Positions 1 to 12,500 of a DNA stretch of 64,000 bases are shown piece by piece (positions within the stretch are counted from its first letter, which is position 1; each line of letters starts with the position of its first letter). The notes below the pieces were generated by a model. That model was given only the letters and a program-made list of their open reading frames with translations. It was not told the DNA's origin and searched no databases. The stretch comes from Balamuthia mandrillaris (taxonomy: Eukaryota; Discosea; Longamoebia; Balamuthiidae). The DNA lies in contig JAVKOQ010000034.1 of assembly GCA_031835245.1 (NCBI GenBank), positions 123,501-187,500 of the forward strand. The letters run 5' to 3'. A program made the translations under genes and the position numbers.

Positions 1-510
1 CCGTCCGCCAGGCGAACGGCGGTGGAGACCTCCCCTGAGAAGTCGACGTGCCCGGGCGAGTCTATCAGGTTGACCAGGTGGTCGACCAGGCCAAAGGGCC
101 GCAGGGGCCTGTTGCGATGGTGTCGCGTGTCGTGGCGGTAGAGCAGCGAGATGGAGGAGGCCTTCATGGTGATGAGCTTCTCCTGCTCGGCCTCGGTGTT
201 ATCCATGTAGCGGATCTTGCCGGCCAGCTTGGGGGAGATGATGCCGTTGGTGGAAATGAGGGCGTCCGACAAAGTAGTTTTGCCTGGTTGGATGGTGTTA
301 CATCGAGGTAAGAGAGAGGGAGACATCAAAAAAAGAAGAAGAAGAAGAAGAAGAAGAAGAAGAAGAAGAAGAAGAAGAACAAGAAGAACAAGAAGAAAGA
401 TGAAGCAGGGAGGGATTACCATGATCTACGTGGGCCAAGACGCAAATGTTTCGAACGTTTTGGTTGTTGGCCTGCAAGGCCGAAAGTTGGGCGGCGCTTA
501 TGGTAGGCAT
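1..510 (-). CDS. EFL1: EFL1/Ria1-like GTPase, 5' end (partial)
   Basis: N-terminus of an elongation-factor-2-like GTPase. EFL1 acts with SBDS in the cytoplasm to release eIF6 from pre-60S ribosomes. Exon 1 is 510-420 (ATG at 510) and exon 2 runs from 283 off the left edge. The junction falls inside the P-loop: HVDHG ends exon 1 and a GTAATC donor with a CCAACCAG acceptor restores HVDHGKTTL. Downstream are LAGKIRYMD, the switch-like [14 protein letters not shown] and the G3 motif [15 protein letters not shown]. The LAGKIRYMD(N/S) stretch favours EFL1 over EF-2 itself, and EF-2 is the main alternative. About 125 residues are visible, while the family is about 1000. The usual EQxxGITMK is EQEKLITMK here, a Gly-to-Leu change in switch I. 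The intron holds a pure GAA tract (CTT on the sense strand). Confidence 0.85.
332..402 (-). repeat. (CTT)n microsatellite in EFL1 intron
   Basis: A near-pure GAA tract on the + strand, i.e. CTT on the sense strand, fills the first EFL1 intron (284-419). Confidence 0.9.
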
Positions 511-1511
511 CGTCGGCGCATCGAGAGAGAAAGAGCGAGGTCAGCTCCACAAGAGGAAGAAGAAGCAAGGCGAGCAAAGAAGTGAGGAAAGAAGGCAGAA
601 AGGGAGGCGAAAACGGGTTTCTTCCTTTCTTCTCTCTTCTTTCTTCGTTTATTTGCGGACACATTCCAAATATTCCTATGTCGACAAAATGCTAGTGGAA
701 ACGAAGGTGGGAACGGTTCAAAACGATATGGAATTTGTGTTAGAGCGGATAAGGACACAGATTTTCCGCGTCCGAGTATCGTACCGGTGGAATTCATAAG
801 TGGGCCTTAATTAGGATATCTTCCGTTAAAAAGGCAAATTGAAAGGTAATCACAAACCGTCCCGGAAGTAGACGTTTTCTTCCCTTGGTGAAATCGCTGG
901 ACCAAAGCTGATGTCACCTTCTCCCTGTGACATCTAGCAGGAGGAACCTGACGTCAGCTCTTCGGCCGCTCATTGAAGGGGGGGCGAACACAATCCTTTT
1001 TTTTCTGAGGACGGTACACAGCAAATAGAGACCAAAGAAAAATTGTGGTTTTGCTTTGCGCGGAGGAAAAGAGGAGAAGAGAGCAACCAGCCAAGAAGAG
1101 GAGAGAAGAGACACACACCAAAAAGCAGAGGGACCGGAGGGGAGAGGCAGAAGTGGGGCGGAAGAAAAAAAAGTGAAGAACAACAAAGCGAGCTTTAACT
1201 GACTACGGCTAGAGTACGTTTCGGTGTTTTTTTATTTATTTTCTCTGGGATGATTTTTTTTCCTCCCTTCTCTCTCTCTCAAGTCGCGGACACAACAAAA
1301 AAAAAAGAGAGGTGGATTGGTGGTGGTTGCGTGGGGGGAGGAAAGGGAGGGAGCAGAAACTAAGAGATGAAGAACGAAAGATCAGAACGTTGTGGATTCG
1401 ATTTTTGGGGGGGTTTTTTGGGGTAACCTAACTGACCGACCACCAAATAATAATAATAATAGAAAGAACGACCGGCGGCAAGCAACAAAGGAGGAAGAGA
1501 GAGAAAAAAAA
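511..1511. promoter_or_regulatory. Divergent intergenic region EFL1 / Rab
   Basis: About 1 kb between two divergently transcribed start codons with no credible coding exon. It holds a palindromic TGACGTCA (CRE/ATF-type octamer) at 949-956, a GTCGAC at 680-685 and purine-rich tracts near 1030-1180. The short ORFs here have no domain, no splice logic and mostly non-ATG starts. It presumably contains both promoters and 5' UTRs. Assigning the octamer to a factor is inference. Confidence 0.5.
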
Positions 1512-2270
1512 ATGAGCACCACCAGCATGAACCCTGATTTGTACGTAACCATTTTTTTTTTTGAAATCCCCTTTTTCCTGCATTTTGTTTGTTCTCCCCT
1601 TCCTCAGCATTTGGATTCTTTGCTGTTTTTTATTTTTCCCCCTTTCTATTTTTTTTCGTATTCCATGCCTTTTAGCCAGCCGATCGATGCAACAAACAAA
1701 CAAACAAAAACAAGCAGCTCGATCTTGCGCCTTTCTTCTCCTTCTCCTTCTTCTCTTCATCAAACAAACCGAGCTCATCGCCTTCCATCTTTCCTCTTGC
1801 TCCTCCTCCTCCTCTGCGCCTGTGTTCCTGCCCTTCTTGTTCCCTCCTTTCCCCTCCTTTGATGTTCCCTTGGATCGCATCATGCCCTTTTTTCTCACCG
1901 CTCCTTTGTTCCTCTGCCATTCTCCTCTTCTCTCGATTCTCGCGTTCTTCCTCTCCTTCTCGCCTCCATCTCCATAAGCTCTTCTTCTCTAATCTATCTA
2001 TCTTTATTGTGGACTCAACAAACTGTTATTGTGTTTTTTTTTCTCCTCTTTGTTCTGTTCTAATACTGTGCTGCAACCGATACAGTGACTTGGTGTTCAA
2101 AGTATTGTTGATCGGAGACAGTGGCGTTGGAAAGTCCTCCATACTTACACGATTCACGGTACAGTATCCCTCCTTCCTTCTATTTAACTTGCTGTCTCTT
2201 GTCCTTGTTTTCCTTTCTTTCGATCTTTCCTCTCTGCCTTTTTTTGTTTGCATGTTGTCCCTCTCCTCTG

Positions 2271-2305
<35 letters not shown>

Positions 2306-3324
2306 ATTCACCAATCGTTACTCTGACAACAATGTAACAACAACAGGAAGACAAGTTTTTAGAAAATGATGCAGGAACAGTTGGTGTTGACTCGGTACTT
2401 GCTTTCTTTGCTTCTTGGTTCCTTTTTATAACATGTTCTTATCACCTATTTCTATTTTTCCTGTCTCCAATGAACAGAAAACTAAGACGTTGGAGGTTGA
2501 TGACAAAAGGGTTAAACTGAACATATGGGTATTTACTTGTTCTTTCTCTTTTTCCTCCCGTCTCATCTCTCAGCTCCATTTCATCCATTCCCTCCTTTCT
2601 TCCCTGCTTTCATTTCCTCTCTCGTTCTCTCTTGCCCATTCCTCTTTCCTTCTTCTCTTCTTTCCTTAATTTAATTTAATCCAAAACTAACACAGCTCAA
2701 AAAAACTTATAAACTTCAAAAATGTGTAGGACACGGCGGGACAGGAGCGAATGGGATTTCTGACAAGTAGTTACTACAGAGGGGCACACGGCATCATCAT
2801 TGTTTTTGACATCACAAACGAGGAGAGTTATCGCAACGTGGCCAACTGGTTGGGAGAGATTGAGCGTTACGCCTTTGACTCTGCCCTCAAGATCCTCATC
2901 GGCAACAAGAGCGATCTTGCGGGAGAGCGACAAGTTCAGGCCAGCACTGCCACGGTACTTTTTCTCTTGCGTTTTTTTTTATTTTATTTCTTCTCCATTT
3001 CGTTTTTTGTGTCTTTTCTTTTTCAAAATATGTTTTATGAATATGTTATCTCACTTCTTCTCCTCTCTCTCATGTCTCTCTCTCTCGTGTTTCTCTCAAA
3101 CTCCAAAGGAATATGCAGAGAACGAATTGAGTACAGAATACTTTGAGGCATCCGCCAAAACAGGAGACAACATCAGCGAAGCCTTTTTACGCCTAACCCA
3201 AATGATGAAGAAACGAAAGGAGCCACAGCAAGGACAACACACCAACCCCAAGCCCGGCGGCAACACGTTAAACCTTGGCGGCACCGAGCCTCAACCAGCA
3301 AGAAGGAGACGTTGTCAGGTTTAA
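1512..3324 (+). CDS. Rab-family small GTPase (Rab1/8/18-like)
   Basis: Membrane-traffic GTPase of 213 aa from six exons: 1512-1540, 2086-2158, 2347-2394, 2478-2528, 2730-2954, 3109-3324. All phases agree. Motifs: P-loop GDSGVGKS, switch I region TVGVDS, WDTAGQER (G3), NKSD (G4) and EASAKTG (G5). Two oddities matter. The RabF1 signature normally reads IGVDF but here ends in Ser. The C-terminus is RRRRCQV with the only cysteine at position -3, unlike the CC, CXC or CAAX ends prenylated by the Rab machinery. The last six bases before the stop include CAGGTTTAA, so a further splice into an unrecognised 3' exon is possible, but I found none that works. Lipid anchoring is therefore unproven. Intron 2 contains a CT tract. 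Confidence 0.93.
2270..2302 (+). repeat. (CT)n microsatellite in Rab intron 2
   Basis: A run of CT dinucleotides on the sense strand between exons 2 and 3 of the Rab gene. Confidence 0.9.
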
Positions 3325-3576
3325 AAAAAAAACCAGACCAACGAACAAACCCGACAAAAGAAAAAAAGCTACCCAGTTTTTTTTTTGTTTGGGTACGTCG
3401 TCTTTCTTGTGTGTGTGCTTTTTTTTGTTTTTTTTCAGAACAAACATTGTTTTTTTATTCTTTTTAAAAAAATCTTTTTCTTGAATAATGGGACAAACAG
3501 GTTATTTTTTGTTCTCTTCACCGTTTTGTTCTCTTCTCTTCATGGTTCTCTTCTCTTCGTCGTTCTCTTCGTCGTT

Positions 3577-3613
<37 letters not shown>

Positions 3614-3665
3614 TTAGTGAAAAAATAAAGGTTTTGCGTTTCCTCGTAAAGTTGGCAAATTTTAT
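3325..3665. other. Convergent 3' region, Rab and CHD-MBD genes
   Basis: About 340 bp between the two stop codons, T-rich on the + strand, with a CT tract at 3582-3609 and AATAAA near 3625. It is likely the Rab 3' UTR. No coding exon is seen. Confidence 0.6.
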
Positions 3666-6600
3666 TTATTTTCGTTCGTTGTTGAGCTGTTGCTGCTGCT
3701 GCTGTTGGCTTGGAGCGGATGTTTTATTTTGTGCGGTTGCTTTTGTGCTTCCTGCGTTATTGTGATGTGCGGACTTGAGCGAGAGTGGGGGTTGATAAAC
3801 GTGATGATGCTGTTGATGTTGATGCAGCAAGTCAGGATTGCCCAACATTATCGCAGCGGCAACCGCAGCGGCAGCCGAGCTCGATTGAATGGGAGAAGCC
3901 AATAATGACGACAATGAAGATGAAGATAAAGAAGAAGAGGACGAAGAAGAAGAAGAAGAAGAAGATGAATTGCTGTTTGTGGAAGTGGTGGAAGAAAGCG
4001 AAGGAGAAGAAGCAGATGATGAAGACGAAGGAACAACCGCGTTAGAAAAATGAATGGTGGAGGCAGGAGAAAGAGAAGCAGAGGAGGAAGAAGTGGAAGA
4101 ATAAGGGCTCGGGGCAAAGTAAAATCCTCTGCCGCCGCTAAGACTGGCAGCGGACATGGTAGAGGAAGTCGCTCCGCTGTTCTGAAGGTGCTGTTGTTGA
4201 GATTGTTGTTGCGGAGGATGAACATGATGGAAAGTAAAAGTGTTGCTAGATCCACTCGTCGTTGTTGAGGTTGTCGTTATTGGCGTGTTATTGTTTGTTT
4301 GTGCTGATAATGAAGATAAAGAAGAGGAAGAGGAAGAAGATTGTTGCTGTGAAGAATAGTGGAGAGCGTGCTGATGTACAGCAGTTGTGGTGGAGGATGG
4401 CAAAGGAGGAAAGGCGGAAGATGAAGTTATGTAAGGATGGAGCGGAGGGTATGCTTGGCGAAAATCTGTCGTTGTTGTTGTTGTTGGTGCAGTTGAGGAA
4501 GAGGATGAAGAAGTAGCGGAATCAACCCAAGAAGAAGTGGCTGAATGACGAAAGTTGTCTTCCAGTGCAGAAGAGGTTGTGGTATCTCCCCACGAAGAAG
4601 CAGACGAAGCAGAAGAAGAAATAGAGGAAGAGGACATAGAAGAAGACGAAGTAGAGATGGAAGGAGAAGGATTCCATCGTCCGCTTCCCAGAATTTTGGA
4701 GAGGTCTCCACCAGCAGCAACTACAGCGGCGGCTGCGGCGGCTGCGGAGGAGAACAACAAAGAGGAGGATGAAAATCCTCCGCCGAGGGAAGAGGAAGGA
4801 GCCAAAAGCGGACCTCCCCCTCTGCTCCCAATTATGGAAGAGGAAGCAGAAAGAGGAGAAGAGGAAGAAGATAAAGTAGTAGGACCAGGATTGAAGCCAC
4901 CGCCTTCTGTCCACATAAAGTTTGTGATAGGTCGTGTCTGTTGCTGTTCAAAAGAGGAGGAAGAAGCAGTCGTCCATCCGTGAATGTCCCCTCCTCTACC
5001 CCCACCTTGATGGGTCAGCATAGAAGGATGATGATGATAAAACTCTGAAGGAGTTTTAGCATAGTGTTGATTGTGGTCTCCTCCTTTTCTGTCTTTATCT
5101 CCTCCAACAATAGAAGAAGATGAAGATGAACCTGCCGCCAGTTGCAGCGCCTTCTTGGCCTGTTTCTCTAAAAATTTTTTCACCTGTGGCACTGAGTAGA
5201 AACGTCTGCCAGTGGGGCTGGTGTAGACTTTGACGTGCTTGATGATGGTCTTGTCTTTGCCAGTCTCTCGGAGAATGGTTGTGGTCTCCCATCCTTCCGG
5301 CAGCTCGAAATGACGCTGCCACTTCCATTTGCGTCGTCGTTTCTTCGAGTTGTTGCCGCTATTTCTATTATTGGCGTTGGTATTATTGCCGGTCTCATCG
5401 TCGTCGTCATCGTCATCATCATCATCTTCGTCTTCGTCGTCATCTGCCTTTGCTCTTTTCTTGCGAGAACGATGATTACGATCGTCGTCGTCATGTTCGT
5501 GTTCATCGTCGTCATCCTCCTCGTCTGTGCCCCCTCCACTCTTGCTCTTACTTCCAGACGAAGCAGGTTCAGGCAAGCCCAAATACTTTCTGACTTGTGG
5601 TTTGGAATAAAATTTTTTGCCGTTAGGACTGATGTAGACCTTGTAGGAGGCCTTCGTGGAGGAAGTCCTGGTCTCCACAGTCCAACCCTCGGGTATCGGA
5701 AACGACTCGCTCTTGCGACCTCTTCGCTTTCTACCGGTGGTAGGACTAACTGCACCACCTGCTTCCGCTCCGCCTTCACTGCTGTGGCTTACGTCGAATC
5801 CCATCATCGAATGGTGATGCGGTTGCTGTTGTAGTATGATTCGTTCGTTGACAAATTTTGTTGGTGTGGTCGTGGAGGATGAAGATGGGGAAGAAGAAGG
5901 AGGAGAGGAGAGATGGGAAGAATGAGAAGAAGTGAGGTGATGGAGGTTAGAGACCGCTTGAAAGGCTTTCGGATTCATGGCCGATGGGGCCACTGTTCCA
6001 GCTGGCATCGGCGGTTGATGCGAGATTGGTGATGTGGTCGTTGGATAGGAATAAGGAGGAGGGGGAGTTATCATCGCGGCCCAAGGGCTATGTCCTTCTT
6101 GCAACACGCTTACCGTCTCTTCTTCCACGTCCTCGTATTGTGGTTGTTGCCCTCCTCTGAAGTGTTCATCTTGCTGATGATTAGCTCCTCCAATAACAAA
6201 TCTCGAAATAACAGTAGAAGAAGTTGAAGACCCAGAAGATGAAGAAGACGGGCTCCATGGATCCGCATCCAAGTTGGAATTGTTCGCGTTCTTCTCCTTC
6301 TCATCTAGCAAGAAAGACATGACCTGCGGAATGGAATAGAACTTCTTGCCATCAGGATTTACGTAAACCTTCATCATGGCCTGCGACTGCCCCGCCTCCG
6401 CCTTTTGCTTACTCTTGGGCCGAACCTCAGTTTTCCAACCTGGAGGCAACTGAAAACCTCTGTTCCATCGCCACTTGGCAATCTTTTTCTCTCGCTCCAG
6501 CTCCCGAGCAGCCTTTTGTTCGCGGAGAACCCTGGCGAGAACTTCTTCCTCATTTTCGCCGTCTCCGCTATGTTCGTGCATGTGTTCATGTTCTAACGTG

Positions 6601-9477
6601 GATGAAGTGGAACGAAGCGATTTGTTGTTTTTTGGCTGTTTAAGGAAGCTTTGCAAGTCAAATGGTTTGTTAACAATGTCCATGTCGCTGTCGTAGCCAT
6701 CACTTGCTCCTCCTCCACCCATTTCTCCCCCTTCTGATAATATCGACAAAGCAGATGGAGAATGCTGATCAAAAGAAATCTTTCTCTGTCTTCCTCTTTT
6801 TCGTTGAGATGAAGGAGCAGATGAAGAGGAGGAGGAAGTTGCATCATCCCCCCCAGCACTGCCTTTGGAGAGGAAAGTCAATACTTGTGGCACGGAATAG
6901 AATTTTCGACCGTGAGGATCGACGTATATCTTCATCATTTGTGGCTTTCCATCTTCCAACATTTTGTTTTTGGGCTTGTAGTCGATGCGCCATCCCTCCG
7001 GTGGAACCCAATTCGTGTGTCTCTGTCGTTTTTTCCTCCTTGTCATTGTTGAGGTTGATGGTTGAGCATTGGTGTTGTGGGTGGCAGTGTTAAAACTGTT
7101 ATTGGAAGAGCTTCCTCCTTCACGGTTTGGACGTTTATCATCTCCGTCACTGTCGCTTATAACTTCTTCCTCGTCACCGTCTTCATCTTCCTCATCGTCT
7201 TCGTCTCCATCCTCATCGCTATCACTAACCACAAATTCGTGCTCGCCAGCAAGGTCAAGTTGATGTTGTTCTTCCTCTTCCATCACGTTTACCACACTCT
7301 CTTCTCCGCGAAGAAACGCTTTGACTTGCGGAATAGAGTAAAGCTTTCTGCCATTTGGACTCGTAAAAACTTTGCTGCGTTGAGTGCAAGATACTCCGTT
7401 CTTACACACTTCGCGAATCCGATTCTCCACCGTCCATCCTTCCGGCAACACAAAGTCACTTGATCTTTTCAAACTGCTCCTTTTCTGATGCCGAAGATGA
7501 ATATTGTTGGTGTTGTCGTTGAGGTGGTTCGTTATGGGGGATGTAACTGACTCAAAAGAAGAAGGGTTGTTGGATCTCTCAAGAGAATGAGAATGAGAAT
7601 TTTGGTGAGGAAGGTGCCCCATCATTGACGTCATTAACCTGTTTCTATCATCATCTTGGTATTTGTTTTCTTCTTCCTCTTCTTCTTCTTCCGCTTTGAG
7701 CTTTCTTTTCTTCTCGTTCAGATACTTTCGGGCGGCGACCAATCCTGGAAGCTCGTATCCTTCCGGGGAGACACACAAGAACGTGCCATTGGACTGTTGT
7801 TTCACGTGCCATCCATCCGGTAGCTTTGCTTGCATTTTGTTGACTCTTTTCCGTTCTCTCTTTTCTTTTCTAACTCCTCCCTTTCGTTGCTTTGTTGATG
7901 CCGAGGTTGAGGACGTTGAAGTTATCTGCGGTGTGTGTTTCTCTTTTCGTTTCTGTTGATGTTTTCGTTGATGCTTTCGCTTTTTGGTTCGTTTGGAAGT
8001 CTTCTTTTCTTTGTGGCGACCACGTTGTTGTTCTTCTCCCTTATGCAACGATAGTTGCTTCTCTCCTCGAGTTGCTTGCTGTGTTGTAACACAATCGTTC
8101 TCCAACCGGAGCACGTAGCTGATGGCTTCTGGCTTTAAATATAATTTACAACCATTTGGGGCTATATACACTGTTTCGCTGTGTTGTTTTGTTTTAGTTT
8201 TCTGGAAAATGACGAGAATGATAAGTATACATACAGAAGAGGCGCAACATTATGCCGAAGGTCGCCCAAAGCAGAGTCTTGTTGCTTTTCTCTCGTGAAA
8301 ATTGTCCCCCATGATGCTAGCACTCTTCTTCCTTCTCCTTCTTCTCCCGCCAAAAATTGTACCAACTGCTCATCTTTCTCATTCGCAACTTCCTCCAAGT
8401 ATTCCATCATCTGTACATCGTTCTGAGAGTTGTGACGGCGGTGCCATTGTAGATGCAGAGGAGAAGAAAAAGAATGATGCCGCCGAAAGGAGAGACTATC
8501 TTCTTGGCTGTTATTGCTCCTCTCTGCTGTGTTGCAGAGAAGAAACAAATCTCTGACCAGTTTGAATCTATGCCGATCTTCTTCGTTCCAGTGATGAAGA
8601 TGGTGCTCCCCCAAAAGAAAACGAGACTTCGCCATTTGAATGAGCAGATAGCCTTGCAGCAGGCTCTTCTGACGAGTGATAACATCGCACCATTCGCTCT
8701 GCATTTGCTCTTTTAGTCCTGAGAGAACCTCGATCATGCCTTGAAAAAATTCATTCCGTTTTTGTTGATCGTTTGAGTTGTTGTTTGCGCTGAGTATTTG
8801 TTTGATCAGCGTTTTGGCTGAAACAAACTCGGGTAAAGTTTTGTTCCAAAAGCTGGAGTCTTTCAAGTCCACTTCTTCCTTTTTATCGCTGCCAGTAGAA
8901 AAACAAGAAGATGGAAAAGAAAACGAAGAAGAATTTGTGGATCGTTGTAGGATAGAGTCTATGTCCTCGTTCAGCATGTTCTCCTCCAACTCCTTTTCTT
9001 GGTGTGGGTCGGTGTGAAATAACGAGTATGCGCCGTACTTGAGGAACCGCTCCATATCCTCTTGGGAAAAACAGGGCTCCTTGTTGCTTTCTTTTTGGTC
9101 GCTCCTCTTTTCGTTCAACTTCCGGTAAGCCGCTTCCAGCATGTAGCTCTCAAATGTATTCCGCGTTACCAGTCTGAAGTACAAAAGTCAACAAACATTT
9201 AAAAAAAAAAACAACGAACACAAGCAGAAAAAGGAGAAAGCAAACAAAGAAAAAGAAAGAAGCTGACCGATAGACTTTAACGTTTTCTGTTTGTGAATCT
9301 CGACAACAGGCAAGTGTTTGCAGGTCATTGTGAGGGTTCCAACTGCTGTCAAAGAGGAGTACCGCATTAGTGGCAGCAAGATTGAGGCCAAATACATTCG
9401 ATTTTGTTGTGCGTAGCAATAAGACAAATACATCTAAGCAAAAGCAGGGCAATATAAGTATAAACAGATAGATATGC

Positions 9478-9520
<43 letters not shown>

Positions 9521-12500
9521 AGGCAGGCGAAATAGACACTAACCTTCGTCGGGATTGGCAAACCGGTCGATCCGATTCTGTCGTTCTATTTGACCAACTG
9601 TGTTATCATCGATGCGCTCAAAGGGAATTTTTTTGTAAGATAGGTAGTCCTCCAATATGTCCAGCATGTTAAGCATTTTACTACAGACTAGGACTTTATG
9701 CCGTTTTTCACGCATTTGTTGTAACAGTTTATCTGTTGAGAGAACAAGAGAAAGGAGTGCTGGTGAGCAAAGAGAAGGAAGAAAAAAAAAGAGAAACAAA
9801 CCCAAAAATATAAGTTTGGAAGAGGCTTGAATGAGAGTATTGTTCACAAAATCGGGGTCCATCATTGAGATTTCATCCAATGTAAGGCGTCTTTTCCTCT
9901 CGCTCCGTTCCGTCTTTCCTACTTCCGATTCTATTTTGGTTTCTAGTTCTGCTTGTTGTGGTTGTTCTCCTTTCGTTTCTATGTCTACTCCTTCCATCGA
10001 TGCAAAGACTACATCCATGCTTGCTCCAGTGGCGGCGGCGGCAATGCTTGCTTCATCGAGGCCAGCAGCCACCATGCTACTGATAAACAAATCGTTACTC
10101 TCTTCCATTGTTGTTCCTGATTTTCCATCATTTTTTCCTTCTGCTCCTTCTGCCGGCCGCTTGTCCTTTCCACCTTTCTTCTCCTCTTTTATTTCTGTGT
10201 TGGAATGCCAAAGTGCGCGCCCCAAAACACATTCCTCCGCTCCTGAAAAGAGATACGGATGATTGCAACACTTCCGTAGTTCCTTCAGGACGTTGATGAG
10301 ATAGAAGGAGTAATTAGGCGTCGTTATTGGTCCTGCTTGTAAGAGAAACTCTCTGTTCTTCTCTAATACTGCGCGATAATAAGCTTTTTGACTTTGGGTG
10401 AGTTCCACTTGAATTATGATCTCTTCTCCTTCTGCTTCGTTAGAGATAATGTTGGGAACCGTCTTATCCATGTTTTTGTCTCCTTCTTCTCCTTCCCGTT
10501 TACTTATTCGCCGCAACAAAAACGGAGCTAATGCTTGATGAAGTTTGTGGGTTTGTTGTGTGAATTCGAGGTGTCCAAACCCTTCCGTGAACATCTCAGC
10601 AGAATACTTTTCAGGTTCCAAAAAATGAAGCAACGCCCTTTTCAAGAATAGTTAAAGTGAAGGAATAAAGTGAGAATAAGAAAGGAGAGCACAGAAACAA
10701 AGCAACGTACCAAAGCTCATCGATGTGGTTTTGCAGAGGAGAATTGCGAAGAATAAGACGGTGATTACTTCGAAACAGATCCAATTTCTCAAAGCAACCT
10801 CTAAAAAATGGCTGATGTTCCTCCTCAGTCAACACCAAATACTCCCATTGAATGCTTGATAGGAATGCACTTTCCACCATAATCATTTCACCGGAGGTCA
10901 CCAAAACATTAAACTTATTGAAAAAGATTAGCAGAGAAAACAGAAAACAGAAAATACAAAAGAATGTACAATTAGGTACCTTTGGAGCAAGCAGTGGTTG
11001 TTGTCCAAGGTAAGACGAGGAGGCAGGATAATACCATTCGTACTCCTTGATAACTTGTCTCGCGTAAGCTGAGCCGTGGAATAAGACGCAGTTAAGGTCA
11101 GTACAAGCCTCTATCTCACATTTCCATTGCTCCATTGCGCCCTGCGTGGAAGTTATCACCAAAAATGGTCCTCTCCGATTCTGTTCTGTCAGCCACTAAA
11201 ATAATAATTAACGCAAAAACAAAAAAATAAAAAATGAGCAATAGTTTCAGGAGGAACATGAAAAAAACAGCAGGAACATAAAATCACAGTAAAAGGTTGT
11301 AACACAAACCTGAAGCATAGCAATTACTTGAATAGCTTTACCGCTCATTTCATCTGCAATCAAACAGTTGGTATTATTGCACCAACAATAAACGAGCCAT
11401 TTGATACAATCTTTGTCCATCAATTCTTTGCAACCTGTGAATTAAACAACGGTTGCAATGTTATAAGAAACAACAAATGAAAACGAGAATGCGATAACGA
11501 AAGGAAACAAAAACAATAAAGAGTTTCAGTAGCAGCGTACCTTTCAACGAAGGGAGCTCTATCGCGTCGTCAGACGAAGATAGGCGCAATCTTTCTTTGG
11601 GGTAAAAATTTTCTACAAACAAAGAAAGGTTACAAACCTCACTTTGAGAATTGAAACGAGAGAGAAAGAGAGCAAAAAGCTTACCCGGAGGTTTCTGGCG
11701 CTCCTCAAAGAGCATTACTTTGTCATGCCATTTGGATAGGATCACATCCTCGGCCTCCCAAGTACATTCATCATACCCTAATGACTTCCACTTAACAAGA
11801 TACTCGCGCCGCCGTTCCATCAGCCGTTCGTTCATTTCATCGAGTTTCATGTTTGTTTGATGATCCAGTTGTTGATTTCTCCTGTTCTCTTCGTCTTCTT
11901 GTTCTACAAACCGACTTGCAATAATTCTATCAACGCAGATATAGTCTGGATTGAAGGTTTGTAGTTCTCGCTTTTGCTCTTCTTCTTCCTGCCCTATAAT
12001 CGCCCACAAGTTCAAAATTTGTTCCGATTCTCCTCGCTCGTCTTCATCATTTTTGTTGTGATTGTTGTGGTTGTTGCTGTATGTTGAGCCAATTCTTTGA
12101 ACTTGTTCCAAGTCACCCACGCAAGGCATGTACAACGGGTCCTCGAGCAGCTCTTCTAGTGGTAAACCCCTTCGCTCTCTGAAGAAGCGGCCTAGCCGCT
12201 GCCTCTCGCCAGACATACGAGCCACTGTGGACTCGGGTACCCATTCCAAGTGCAAGTAGGACCTTCCTTTGTACTATTTTATAATTTTGTGATCCAAGGG
12301 TTGAAAAGAGAGAAAAAACGGGTTGGTGAAAAAAGTGAAAGCAAACAAACGAAAACAAGGCGCAAACGTACTTTCACCAACAGTTCAAACTCCTCCTCCT
12401 CTTTATCGGTGGATGAGTGCAATTCAGAGAGATGGCCATACTCATCGTAGTACTTTCTCGCTTTGCGATACGCCAAAAACGTGTCGATAAACGTCTCTCC

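Noticed and set aside
3690-8089. Plus-strand ORFs opposite the MBD exon
   Set aside because: They are shadows of the 1504-codon MBD frame, with no domain and biased composition from Ser/Glu codons of the other strand.
8162-8239. CHD gene ending at the stop at 8162
   Set aside because: This leaves the following MBD frame without a start before a repeat half and ignores a good GTATGT intron that keeps frame. It is kept as the alternative model.
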